NCBI RefSeq assembly: GCF_024623325.1
Contig: NZ_JANJZD010000014.1
Coordinates: 62,001 to 126,000 of the forward strand
Direction of reading: 5' to 3'
Length of the DNA stretch: 64,000 nt
Source of the DNA: Acetatifactor muris
Lineage (GTDB): Bacteria > Bacillota > Clostridia > Lachnospirales > Lachnospiraceae
The notes below the pieces were generated by a model. It was not told the origin of the DNA. It saw only the letters and a program-made list of their open reading frames with translations, and did not search any database. The position numbers and the translations under genes were made by a program. Positions 54,335-63,181 of this stretch are shown here, one piece after another. The stretch's first letter is position 1; each line of letters starts with the position of its first letter.

Positions 54335-55825
54335 TTATTTCAGTATACTTTCCCATTTTCTTTCCACTTCCTGTGTCATATACAGCTTTGCCTTCTCATA
54401 AGAATGTTCATGAAATGCCTTCAAGTCTGCTTCTGTAAACAGACGGACAATGCATTCTGTCAGGCACTGTACCCGCTCTTTCTTCTCCATTTTGTCATGA
54501 ACAGAAATCAGATACCCGTTTTTTCCATCATCAATAAAGTTCTGATTACCGTACCGGACATCGAAGCCTATGATGGGCAGACCGGACCCCACTGCCTCCA
54601 TCAACGTCAGGCCAAATCCCTCGCTGGTGGAACCTGACAGATATGCCTCATACTCTCTGTATATCTCATCCAGATTCTGCTGTCCCCGGAGACGCACATA
54701 ATCCCCACAGCTCCGCTCTTCAATTAATTTCTTCAGTTTCGCTTCCTCTCCTCCTTTTCCATAGATGTCCAGTGAGACATCTGGCACCTGTTCCCTTGCT
54801 TTTACAACTGCTTCCACCAGCCAGTCCACATGTTTCTCATCCGCCAGCCTTGATGCCGTAATCAGGGAATGCTTTCTTCTGTTTTTCTTCGGATGTTTCA
54901 TCTCATTGATGCTTCCCACCGGAATTGTCACAATCTTAGGTGAAATTCCCTGATATTTCTTAAACTGCGTTTTCAACAGCTCGTTCTGTGTATCCGTTGA
55001 AGTCACATAAAACTTTACGTGTTTATGCTGAGAAAACGCATATTCATAATAATTATTCCAGAGAATATATTCCTCATCCGTACTTCCTTCACTGAAATGA
55101 TCTGCATGAATCACGATGCCGATCCGGGCCGGACCTGCATTCTGCATGATTGCCTGCCCGATGCCCGTAGTTCTGTCAATGATCACCACATCCCGGCGTG
55201 TCAACTTCAGGCGGGATACCATGTATCCCACCAGCTCCTCCTTGGAGCAGAGTATTCTGTCCGGAAACTGATACATCACCACATCATTATCCGTGATTTC
55301 TTCGTAAGCAGTGGTTCCATCCTCATTATAGAACCTTCTCTGATACAGATGCGCTTTGTTATCCAAAGGCGCATAATACTCTGAATAAATTCTGCAATAA
55401 GTGTAATAATCCTTTCGAATCAGACAGCCATTGGAAACCATCTCCACCCGATGGACTCTGTTCTCCTTCTTGTTCACCAGATAAACCATGTAATAGCTGT
55501 TGCTGTCCGGAAACGTATACTTCATTGTGTCACCGTCCCTTTTACCGAAAAAGCGTCTGTTCCCAAATGTCTTCTCCAGTTGTTTCAGGGTAAATGTCAC
55601 CGGAGAAATCCTGCAATCTGTAAAAAATGTATACAGCCAGATAACCTCCGAATCCAAAAAACCTATGTTTTCCGTCATATGCTCAATGTTATCCTTCGGA
55701 AACATGTCCGTAAATACAAACTTTGCTTCCTGTCCTATCCCACGCAATACTTTTGCCCGATAGGCCTGAGCATACTCCACGCCGCTGCTGGCCCAGCCGA
55801 TGCCCAGATTAAAATTGTAAACCAT
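54335..55825 (-). CDS. gtfA: GtfA-like accessory-Sec O-GlcNAc transferase (third GtfA-type gene)
   Basis: A 496-residue GT-B protein. The N-terminal MVYNFNLGIGWASSGVEYAQ and AYRAKVLRGIGQEAKFVFTDMF start the family's R-fold region; HADHFSEGSTDEEYILWNNYYEYAFSQ in part and KNRRKHSLITASRLADEKHVD lead to the C-terminal donor domain with EX7E residues Glu402 and Glu410 in SEGFGLTLMEAVGSGLP. GtfA transfers GlcNAc to Ser/Thr, active only with GtfB. Its nearest partner is either the GtfB-like gene just upstream (55,847, 21-nt gap) or that at 51,774. The start at 55,825 follows GGAGGGAGC. Confidence 0.88.
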   Translation of the reverse strand: MVYNFNLGIGWASSGVEYAQAYRAKVLRGIGQEAKFVFTDMFPKDNIEHMTENIGFLDSEVIWLYTFFTDCRISPVTFTLKQLEKTFGNRRFFGKRDGDTMKYTFPDSNSYYMVYLVNKKENRVHRVEMVSNGCLIRKDYYTYCRIYSEYYAPLDNKAHLYQRRFYNEDGTTAYEEITDNDVVMYQFPDRILCSKEELVGYMVSRLKLTRRDVVIIDRTTGIGQAIMQNAGPARIGIVIHADHFSEGSTDEEYILWNNYYEYAFSQHKHVKFYVTSTDTQNELLKTQFKKYQGISPKIVTIPVGSINEMKHPKKNRRKHSLITASRLADEKHVDWLVEAVVKAREQVPDVSLDIYGKGGEEAKLKKLIEERSCGDYVRLRGQQNLDEIYREYEAYLSGSTSEGFGLTLMEAVGSGLPIIGFDVRYGNQNFIDDGKNGYLISVHDKMEKKERVQCLTECIVRLFTEADLKAFHEHSYEKAKLYMTQEVERKWESILK

Positions 55826-55846
55826 GTCCGCTCCCTCCTGAAACTC

Positions 55847-57205
55847 TTATATTAGATCTGTGTAAGCTTTCCTGCTCTCTGCCATGGCATGTTTCCGCTG
55901 TTTTTCAAGGCGTCTTCTCATGGCTTTTCCATCTTCCAGAGCCTCACGGATGTCAGAAACCATCCTCTCAAACGCATCCACAGGATAAACTTGTTCCTCT
56001 GTCACATATTCCTGATTATGCGCGGTCTCCTGAAACGCAAAAATCAACTGATTATGCAGAAATGCCTGATAAACTGCAGAAATAATTTCCGCCCCATGAT
56101 TAATATCAAAATAATAGTCGCATTTTTGGAACAGTGCCTCCTGCATTTCTTTTTCTGCTCCTGGATACAGGGTCACATTTTCATAATTCTCCAATTCCAT
56201 CAGCCTGGGCGACATGGTCGTAATAGCGGCAATATGAAAGTGCACCTGGGGTAATGCCCTGACTAATTCCTCGCAGTGCTCTATTCTCTCCGAGTTTGTA
56301 CAAATCAATGCCTCTGGTTCATGTCCATTCTTTTTCTGGAATCTGTAAATGGGACCCAACTTATGTAATTTTTTCCTGTCAGCTCCAAGTTCCAGCAGCT
56401 TTTCATATGCAGTTCTTTTTTGTACCATAATTCGCTCTGTCCGGCCTGATGCCCCATTCAGAATCATCCGCATATTCCCGGGTATTTCCGTTCCCACCGA
56501 CTCCTGCCAGAACAAAATGTCTTTCTTTTCTGTTCCCTCCAGTCTGTTTGAAATAAAAAACGGAGTAGATAAAGAATTATAGATAATCCGATTACGGTCA
56601 AGTCCTCTCCTGCCAAACCAGTAAACCAGCAAATCCAATTTTGACCGGAAAAGCTTCACTCCCCCATCCACATACAGTATCATATCCCCGGTTATAATAT
56701 TTTCCGTGAGCATCTCCTTCCCGGATTCTGAAAACCTTGTTTTGCAAAGTGCCTGCCCTTTTGTATTGTAAACAGTTCTGGCACAATTTTCTCCATAGCG
56801 GTTATAATGATCTCGAAAGCGGACGTTCCCCTTCCTGTCATACCAGTCCACAGCCTCCACAAGAAACTTTCTTCCCCCCTGCAGATACCAGATTCTTCCT
56901 TTTTCTTCCTGCATACAAGTGATTTTTCCGGATATACTGTCTCCTGCCTGAATGCTCCAATTGTCCGGAACTGCTATCTCGTTAAAGAATCTGGGCTTTC
57001 CTCTGTTCTCGTCCTCAATCTTACACTCTCTGGAAAGCAGATCATACACGGAAAACACATTCCGGGGCAGAAAATCATTTTCTTCCAGGCTGACTGCAAT
57101 ACAGTCACAGCCAGTCTGCAGAAAAGATTCATGAAGCAGACAGCTTTCCGGAGAATAATAATCAAACAACAGTATTATTTTGTCGGGCAAAGCAAATCCT
57201 TCCAT
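55847..57205 (-). CDS. gtfB: GtfB-like glycosylation chaperone (second GtfB-type gene)
   Basis: A 452-residue GtfB homologue with LLFDYYSPESCLLHESFLQTG, VSLEENDFLPRNVFSVYDLL, HYNRYGENCARTVYNTKGQA, DILFWQESVGTEIPGNMRMIL in part, and ALICTNSERIEHCEELVRAL, the last nearly identical to the copy at 51,774. No donor-binding EX7E motif is seen. It overlaps the 3' end of the GtfA-like gene at 57,175 by 31 nt, strong evidence that the two products act as a pair. Its start at 57,205 lies inside that upstream gene, implying translational coupling. Confidence 0.86.
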   Translation of the reverse strand: MEGFALPDKIILLFDYYSPESCLLHESFLQTGCDCIAVSLEENDFLPRNVFSVYDLLSRECKIEDENRGKPRFFNEIAVPDNWSIQAGDSISGKITCMQEEKGRIWYLQGGRKFLVEAVDWYDRKGNVRFRDHYNRYGENCARTVYNTKGQALCKTRFSESGKEMLTENIITGDMILYVDGGVKLFRSKLDLLVYWFGRRGLDRNRIIYNSLSTPFFISNRLEGTEKKDILFWQESVGTEIPGNMRMILNGASGRTERIMVQKRTAYEKLLELGADRKKLHKLGPIYRFQKKNGHEPEALICTNSERIEHCEELVRALPQVHFHIAAITTMSPRLMELENYENVTLYPGAEKEMQEALFQKCDYYFDINHGAEIISAVYQAFLHNQLIFAFQETAHNQEYVTEEQVYPVDAFERMVSDIREALEDGKAMRRRLEKQRKHAMAESRKAYTDLI

Positions 57206-58653
57206 TTCTTTTCTACCTCCTCCCTCAGATATTCTTTCGCTTTTTCATAGGAATGCTGACGAAACGATTCTATATCAGCTTCTCTGAACAGCCTGACAAT
57301 TCCTCTTGTCAGCCCTCCGATATCCCCCCAGGGTGCTTTATAGCCATTCTCTCCTTCGTCTATAAACACCTGTGCCCCGTAACGGATGTCAAACCCCACA
57401 ATGGGAAGCCCAGCACCGGCCGCCTCCAGCAAAGTCACACCGAACGTTTCCACATACGAGGCAGATATATAGGCGTCATATTTCTGATATACTTCATCCA
57501 GTTTGTGAAAGCCGCATAACCTTACATAATCTCCACAGTTCAGTTCTTCAATCAGATTCTGCAGTTTCTCCTTATCGCCGCCTTCTCCATATATGTCCAA
57601 TGTCAAATCCGGAATCTGCGCCCTTGCTGCCACCACTGCTTCTATCACCCAGTTCATCCGCTTTTCCTTTGCCAATCGCCCCGCCGAAATCAGCGCATGT
57701 TTCTTCCGTGGTCTTTCCGGGAGTCTGAGTTTATCCAGAGCCACTACAGGAATCGTCAGTATCCTCGGCTCTGTTCCTTTATACTTTCGAAACTGTTCTC
57801 TCAGCAGTTCACTCTGCGCATCCGTATTCGTGATGAAAAAATCAATTTTCTCAGCATGAGAAAACGCATATTCATAGATGCCATACCAACGAATGTGATC
57901 TTCATCATAATCTATGTAATGGTCCGCATGTATGATAAGCCCCACCCTGGCCGGAGCCGCATTCAGAATAAATGCCGAGCGTTCTATCATCCCCGGTTCC
58001 CCGTCAATCAGAACCACATCATCTTCCGTCAGATTCAGCCGGGACATCATATATCCCACCAGCTCTTCCCTGGAATAGAGTATCCTGTCCGGAAATTTAT
58101 ATAAAATCACATCCCCCTCGATCAGTTCTTCATAAGCCACTGCTCCATTCTCATGATAAAATCTGCGCAGGCACAGATGCGGCTGGTTATCCTGCGGTAC
58201 ATAATACTCAGAGTAAATTTTACAATAGGTGTAAAAATCCTTCTGAATCAGACGCCCCTGCGTTACAATTTCTACTCTGTGAATTCCCTCGCTGCCCTCA
58301 TCCAGCATATACACCACATAATAGCTGTTTGTCCTGGGAAATCTGTATTTTACAATTGCACCTTCTCTGGAAAAATCATAAGTACTTTCGTCAAAAGTAT
58401 TCTCCAACTGTTCCAGCGTATATGCTTTCGCCGAATTTTTACAGTCTGTGAAAAATCCATATAGCCACATTGTTTCCGAATCTGAAAATCCCAAATATTC
58501 CGTTTCCTTCCATATATTATTGTACGGAAACGTAGTTGCGAACACAAATTTCGCCTCCAGACCCAGATTCCGAAAAATTTTCGCACGATAGGCCTGTCCT
58601 GTTTCCACACCACCCTTAAGCCAATAATAGAAATGATGAAAATTATAAATCAT
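57175..58653 (-). CDS. gtfA: GtfA-like accessory-Sec O-GlcNAc transferase (second GtfA-type gene)
   Basis: A 492-residue GT-B enzyme starting MIYNFHHFYYWLKGGVETGQ. Family segments are AYRAKIFRNLGLEAKFVFATTF in part, FPDRILYSREELVGYMMSRL, VGLIIHADHYIDYDEDHIRW, RPRKKHALISAGRLAKEKRM and the EX7E residues Glu402 and Glu410 in YVETFGVTLLEAAGAGLP. The motif falls at the same residue numbers as in the copy at 54,335, showing close paralogy. It is expected to transfer GlcNAc to Ser/Thr of a secreted repeat protein with the overlapping GtfB-like partner at 55,847. Confidence 0.88.
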   Translation of the reverse strand: MIYNFHHFYYWLKGGVETGQAYRAKIFRNLGLEAKFVFATTFPYNNIWKETEYLGFSDSETMWLYGFFTDCKNSAKAYTLEQLENTFDESTYDFSREGAIVKYRFPRTNSYYVVYMLDEGSEGIHRVEIVTQGRLIQKDFYTYCKIYSEYYVPQDNQPHLCLRRFYHENGAVAYEELIEGDVILYKFPDRILYSREELVGYMMSRLNLTEDDVVLIDGEPGMIERSAFILNAAPARVGLIIHADHYIDYDEDHIRWYGIYEYAFSHAEKIDFFITNTDAQSELLREQFRKYKGTEPRILTIPVVALDKLRLPERPRKKHALISAGRLAKEKRMNWVIEAVVAARAQIPDLTLDIYGEGGDKEKLQNLIEELNCGDYVRLCGFHKLDEVYQKYDAYISASYVETFGVTLLEAAGAGLPIVGFDIRYGAQVFIDEGENGYKAPWGDIGGLTRGIVRLFREADIESFRQHSYEKAKEYLREEVEKKWKDLLCPTK

Positions 58654-58698
58654 AATCTTCCTCCCTCATTCTTCTGTCAGTGTTCTTCGTTTTGCAGT

Positions 58699-59721
58699 TC
58701 AGTCATACAACAATCGAAAAACAGAATCTATCAACAGCTTTTTCGTAAAATAACCCCCCTGAATCAGCTGCGCGAACTTCCCTACATCCTCCACCATTTT
58801 TCTATACTGCCCTTCCTCCATGGAGGCTACTCTGTCCACCGCCTCGTCCAGAGAATCCACAACCAATCCCAGATTTTTGCGGAGAATCATTTCCGTTTCG
58901 GCAGTGGAGCTGCTTACAATAATTGGAAGCCCTGCCGCCAGGCAGGCACTGCGCTTGTAGCTGGCATTCAGCTTCATATATTCTTTCCACCAGGGGCAGT
59001 CCTGCCACAAAAGGCCAAAACCGCCACTCTTCCTGAGTGCATCCGCCAGAAGGTTGTCATTATTGTGCCATCCGAGAAACCGGATATTTCTTCCCTTTGC
59101 CCACTCATAATCTCCCGGATTTGCCGTGACGGCAAGTTCCACCCTGTCATGATTCCACTCTCTCACAAAGGGACGGTAATTGGATGTAACATTTGCCGCA
59201 AAGTTAATTCTCTTTCGGAAGCAGGGCACTATAGTCTGATCAATTTCCACCGGGAAATCCCACATCCTCTGAACTACAATTTTCGGTACTTTAAGCCCGT
59301 TGGAACGCAGATATTCTTCCATCTCCCGGGACGGCACAATCAGGACATCTGCCAGATTGTATAAATCAATATAGCGCCCCAGCCATCCCAGTGTGTTCTC
59401 AAACATCAGCGGCGGCACATCATGCACAAAAAATATCTTCTTCACGCCTCTGTAATTACCCAGCCTGGCGGCAAAAGCTTCATCAAACTTTATGTCGTTC
59501 CAGGTAGGCAGCTGGAAAATCACAGTATCACCATGGCTAATGGCTGCCAGTATGCCATCCAGACGTGTACGAAGCATTTCCGGGGTATCAGACTCTACCG
59601 GGTAATGAAAAATCCCCAGCACATTTACATACAAGTACCGCCTTGCGATATCCGTCACTCTCTGCTGGGCGTTTCCCGCCGCCCCGGCCAGTCCCGACAC
59701 ATTTGTTATATGTACTTTCAT
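58699..59721 (-). CDS. Gtf3-like glucosyltransferase (first copy)
   Basis: A 340-residue Gtf3/Nss homologue: MKVHITNVSGLAGAAGNAQQ, LGIFHYPVESDTPEMLRTRLDG in part, TVIFQLPTWNDIKFDEAFAA, FFVHDVPPLMFENTL, IVVQRMWDFPVEIDQ, GGFGLLWQDCPWWKEYMKLN and AAGLPIIVSSSTAETEMIL. It should extend the O-GlcNAc core with glucose from UDP-glucose. It sits between the first GtfB-like gene and the second GtfA-like gene with short gaps (41 and 45 nt). Divergence from the other Gtf3 suggests different acceptors or donors (inference). Confidence 0.87.
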   Translation of the reverse strand: MKVHITNVSGLAGAAGNAQQRVTDIARRYLYVNVLGIFHYPVESDTPEMLRTRLDGILAAISHGDTVIFQLPTWNDIKFDEAFAARLGNYRGVKKIFFVHDVPPLMFENTLGWLGRYIDLYNLADVLIVPSREMEEYLRSNGLKVPKIVVQRMWDFPVEIDQTIVPCFRKRINFAANVTSNYRPFVREWNHDRVELAVTANPGDYEWAKGRNIRFLGWHNNDNLLADALRKSGGFGLLWQDCPWWKEYMKLNASYKRSACLAAGLPIIVSSSTAETEMILRKNLGLVVDSLDEAVDRVASMEEGQYRKMVEDVGKFAQLIQGGYFTKKLLIDSVFRLLYD

Positions 59722-59761
59722 GTTTTCTCCTTACATTATCAGTCAGCCTTTTCAGTTATTT

Positions 59762-61009
59762 TCATTGTAGACAATATGACTCCAAAAAGTTTTGCCACAC
59801 CTTTCTTCTCTTTTTCTGCTGCGTCTGCAGTACCTTTTGCATCAACTCACCGTCTTTCTGTAAGCGATTAATCACCCGCACCATTTTCTGATAATCCTGT
59901 ACAGAAAAAATACATCCTTTCACAGTCAATTCCCTGTGATGCAGTGTATTCTCAAACCCCAGAATCAGTAAATTTTTCCGGCTTGCCTCGTTCACTGCAT
60001 CATCAATCTCACGGTAATGATTGATATCGAGATAGAAATCACATCTATTCCATAATCCATTCAAATCTTCCGCACTGATTCCCGGATAAACCTTCACATT
60101 CTCACGTTCTGCCAATCGGTGCAGTTTATTTGATACCTGTGTATGCGCCGCTACATGGAAAGTCACTTCAGGCAGTTCCTGAACCAGTTCTTCCAGTTTC
60201 TCAATCTGGTCGGACGCTGTCAGAATCATTGCATTCCCATTGGCATAGTTCTCCGGATACTGCGCCGGTATGGCATAAAATCCATAGCCGTTTTGTCCCC
60301 CCTCATTTACATAGCGTTCCAGCCATTCTCTGTCTGCAAACAAAACCGAACTCCATGCATTTTTTTCACCACACTTCAGATTCAACAGCTCATACTGTTT
60401 TGCCTCCTGCACAAATAGTACGGTTCCGTCTTCTGTGACAATCTTTTCCAGATAAAATTCCACAAACTGAGCATATGAATTAAAAAATGCTTTCACCGTT
60501 CCGTTCTCCAGCAATGTCATCACATCGTTCTGCGGCTGGCTGACAAGCACTTCCTGATTTCTTTCCGAATAATATACCTTTGATTCTACCTTTTTTTCTG
60601 TATCCAAAAACTCACTGGCATATTTAAAGCCATATTTGTTATAATAGTCAATTTTATAAATCCACCCATTTTCCATGTGCCATTCTACACGCTGCACAAT
60701 TTGTTCTTCCAGAGGCTCTTTTAGATAAATCCTGGCTTTTTCACATCCCATTTCATAGATACCACAGTTGTTCCCCTGCATACGGATTTCCCAAAATTCC
60801 GGTATTTCCAGAGAATCACAGGACACTTTTCTCTCTTCAGGTATTTCTCCATTCTGCCGGAAAGTAAAATATTCGTAAGGTGAAGTTATTCCACAGGGCA
60901 AAAATCCATTGTCTTCCAGCACTACAATATTTACAGCTCTTTCCAGCTGTCTCATGGTTTCCTGTAATTTTTTTGTAAAGTCTGTATACTTATCAAATAG
61001 AATTATCAT
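59762..61009 (-). CDS. Divergent GtfB-like glycosylation chaperone (first GtfB-type gene)
   Basis: A 415-residue GtfB-related protein: MIILFDKYTDFTKKLQETMR, IVVLEDNGFLPCGITSPYEYF, IDYYNKYGFKYASEFLDTEK, ESKVYYSERNQEVLVSQPQ, AMILTASDQIEKLEELVQEL and CDFYLDINHYREIDDAVNEA correspond to blocks of the other two GtfB-like proteins, but identity is clearly lower and some loops are shorter. No donor motif is seen. It lies 48 nt downstream of the GtfA-GT2 chimera and is therefore its probable partner, which fits the parallel divergence. Confidence 0.8.
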   Translation of the reverse strand: MIILFDKYTDFTKKLQETMRQLERAVNIVVLEDNGFLPCGITSPYEYFTFRQNGEIPEERKVSCDSLEIPEFWEIRMQGNNCGIYEMGCEKARIYLKEPLEEQIVQRVEWHMENGWIYKIDYYNKYGFKYASEFLDTEKKVESKVYYSERNQEVLVSQPQNDVMTLLENGTVKAFFNSYAQFVEFYLEKIVTEDGTVLFVQEAKQYELLNLKCGEKNAWSSVLFADREWLERYVNEGGQNGYGFYAIPAQYPENYANGNAMILTASDQIEKLEELVQELPEVTFHVAAHTQVSNKLHRLAERENVKVYPGISAEDLNGLWNRCDFYLDINHYREIDDAVNEASRKNLLILGFENTLHHRELTVKGCIFSVQDYQKMVRVINRLQKDGELMQKVLQTQQKKRRKVWQNFLESYCLQ

Positions 61010-61057
61010 TGCGCCCTCTTCAAATATTCATAATTTTATTGTATTTTATACTCATCA

Positions 61058-63106
61058 CTAAAAATTTTCATCTACTTCTTTCCATACTTCTTCATATGTT
61101 TCAGATGCATATATTTTCCCCCACTCATGCAACTCTCTTCTCACCAATTCTTTCAGCAATTTTCTCACTGCCGGATTACCATTTTTTAAATAGAACAAAG
61201 AGGCTTTCATATGCATATTAAATTTTTCCTCATAGGATTGCTTCATCCATTCATCGAAAAGAGTATTACAGCGAATAACTCGGTCATGTTCATACAAATA
61301 ACCATTAATCCAGCAAATATTGTCAGCCCAGGACAGTATACAGGAAGTCCATGCCTCATCATCTCCTGTAATCACAGGAAACAAATGTGCTTTTATAAGA
61401 GATGAACGATATATTTTATTCCAGACATTCACCGTCCACATATAATTAGTAACAAAATGCCGACTGATAAATTCCTCTATTGTCACTGCGGTGTCTTCTT
61501 TTATCGGATAATGCATAAATGGTACATATCCGTCATTTCTAATTTCATATGCAGACGTACACGCAATATCACAGTTATTCTTTTGAGCCAAACAATATAA
61601 TTCTTTCATCATATCTGGATGAATCATGTCATCATTATCCATGAAACCTGTATATTCTCCATTCGAGGCTCCTATCCCCGTATTTTTAGCTACCGCCGTA
61701 CCGCCGTTCTCCTGATGTATTATAATAACATTCGAATACCTTTCAGCATACCATTCAAGAATATCTGGTGTGGAATCAATACTTCCATCATTAACTACTA
61801 TTACTTCCAAGCCAGCAAATGACTGCGCCAAAGCATTATCTATCGTTCTTACAATATAATCTTCCGCATTGTACGCAGGTATGACCAGGCTTACCAACGG
61901 TTTTTCATATGACTGATTCTGTATATATACTGGTTTCGATTCCGCAATGATCTCCTTTCCTTTTACTGTGTCAATATAAGCTCTCACTACAAAGCCACTG
62001 GCCTTCCCATACCCCTTTATCAGAAAATAATGCTGATGCCTGTTCCAGGTCTCATATATTTCTTTCCCGGTTTCATCGTATATCTGAAAACCATCGGTCT
62101 TTCCTGAAAAACTCCAGGACAAAGCCAGGTTTCCGGCATAGGATTCATTTAACACAGTATAGGTAAACGCTCCTTCCACAGGAATTACTCTAATATCTGG
62201 AATATTACAATGATATTTCTCCAGTTCCTTTATCAGCTGTGTTTTTTGTGCTTCTGTTGACACAATCATACGATCAATCATTTCCACATATTGAAGCCAA
62301 TTATATGGATATTCTTCGCAAAATGACTCGCAACTGCCCTCCTTTTTCACAAAATAACAGCCGGCATGAGCAATTGCAGTAATTATGGCTCCCTTTCCAA
62401 ATGTAAAAATTGCCTGCATCAGTTCCGTAGGCACGGACGCATCTAAAATAACACTGTCCTGCTCCGACAGATTCAGCCTTCTGATAAATTCTATATTGAG
62501 CTGCGGCCTTGTATACCGCCTGCCGTCAGGAAATAAATACCACTCCTTCTCATCTTCAAAAATCTGGTCATATGCGCTTGAACCATCCCTGTCATAAAAG
62601 GTACGCCTTACCAGTTTTGCATATAATCCATTCTCTGAGTCTGCCGTCTTATAATAGTTGACATAGAAAACTCTATCTGTATAGACTTCCATACGAAGCA
62701 ATTTAGCGCAGCTATAGTAGCATATTGCCCAAAGACGGCTTCTGTCTTTTTCATCCAGCAAAATTTTGGCAATGACAAAACCATCTTTAATCAGTCTGAT
62801 TTCCGAATCCCGATACTCTATGTCTGTAAACTGCAAAGCAGCTTTTAATTCCTCCAGCTTATCCTCTGTTTTTTTGGATGAAAATATCTTATTATTACCG
62901 GTCAGATACTGATGTACACCAAGTATTTTCTCTCTTTCTATTCCCTCTTCTTCATAATATGTAAGTCTTTTGTGTTCTGGTAATTCTGTGTACACATACT
63001 GAACCTGACCTGAATTTTCTGTCAGAATTTGTCGTCTGTAAGTCTTCCCATAATACAATCCTGCAAGTACATATTTCTCGGGCTGACCCAATATATAAAC
63101 TGCCAT
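61058..63106 (-). CDS. Chimeric glycosyltransferase: GtfA-like N-terminal half fused to a GT2 (GT-A) domain
   Basis: A 682-residue protein. Residues 1-~325 follow GtfA (MAVYILGQPEKYVLAGLYYG, YGKTYRRQILTENSGQ, LFPDGRRYTRPQLNIEFIRR, ITAIAHAGCYFV, DRMIVSTEAQKTQLIKELEK), the part that forms the R-fold and acceptor-side Rossmann domain. The GtfA donor domain with EX7E is absent. Residues ~328-400 form a fibronectin-III-like strand pattern (LSWSFSGKTDGFQIYDETG). Residues 402-682 are a GT2 domain (SLVIPAYNAEDYIV, NDGSIDSTPDILEWY, DxD-type MDNDDM). It may tie a GT-A transferase to GtfA-like protein-acceptor recognition. The gene at 63,182 carries a near-duplicate GT2 domain. Confidence 0.85.
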   Translation of the reverse strand: MAVYILGQPEKYVLAGLYYGKTYRRQILTENSGQVQYVYTELPEHKRLTYYEEEGIEREKILGVHQYLTGNNKIFSSKKTEDKLEELKAALQFTDIEYRDSEIRLIKDGFVIAKILLDEKDRSRLWAICYYSCAKLLRMEVYTDRVFYVNYYKTADSENGLYAKLVRRTFYDRDGSSAYDQIFEDEKEWYLFPDGRRYTRPQLNIEFIRRLNLSEQDSVILDASVPTELMQAIFTFGKGAIITAIAHAGCYFVKKEGSCESFCEEYPYNWLQYVEMIDRMIVSTEAQKTQLIKELEKYHCNIPDIRVIPVEGAFTYTVLNESYAGNLALSWSFSGKTDGFQIYDETGKEIYETWNRHQHYFLIKGYGKASGFVVRAYIDTVKGKEIIAESKPVYIQNQSYEKPLVSLVIPAYNAEDYIVRTIDNALAQSFAGLEVIVVNDGSIDSTPDILEWYAERYSNVIIIHQENGGTAVAKNTGIGASNGEYTGFMDNDDMIHPDMMKELYCLAQKNNCDIACTSAYEIRNDGYVPFMHYPIKEDTAVTIEEFISRHFVTNYMWTVNVWNKIYRSSLIKAHLFPVITGDDEAWTSCILSWADNICWINGYLYEHDRVIRCNTLFDEWMKQSYEEKFNMHMKASLFYLKNGNPAVRKLLKELVRRELHEWGKIYASETYEEVWKEVDENF

Positions 63107-63181
63107 CTGCTGTTTCCCTCTCTTTTTTCTTCACACTTTCTTCCACCAGCTCTCTGTCCATTGTACCGATGTAGTCTGTCA

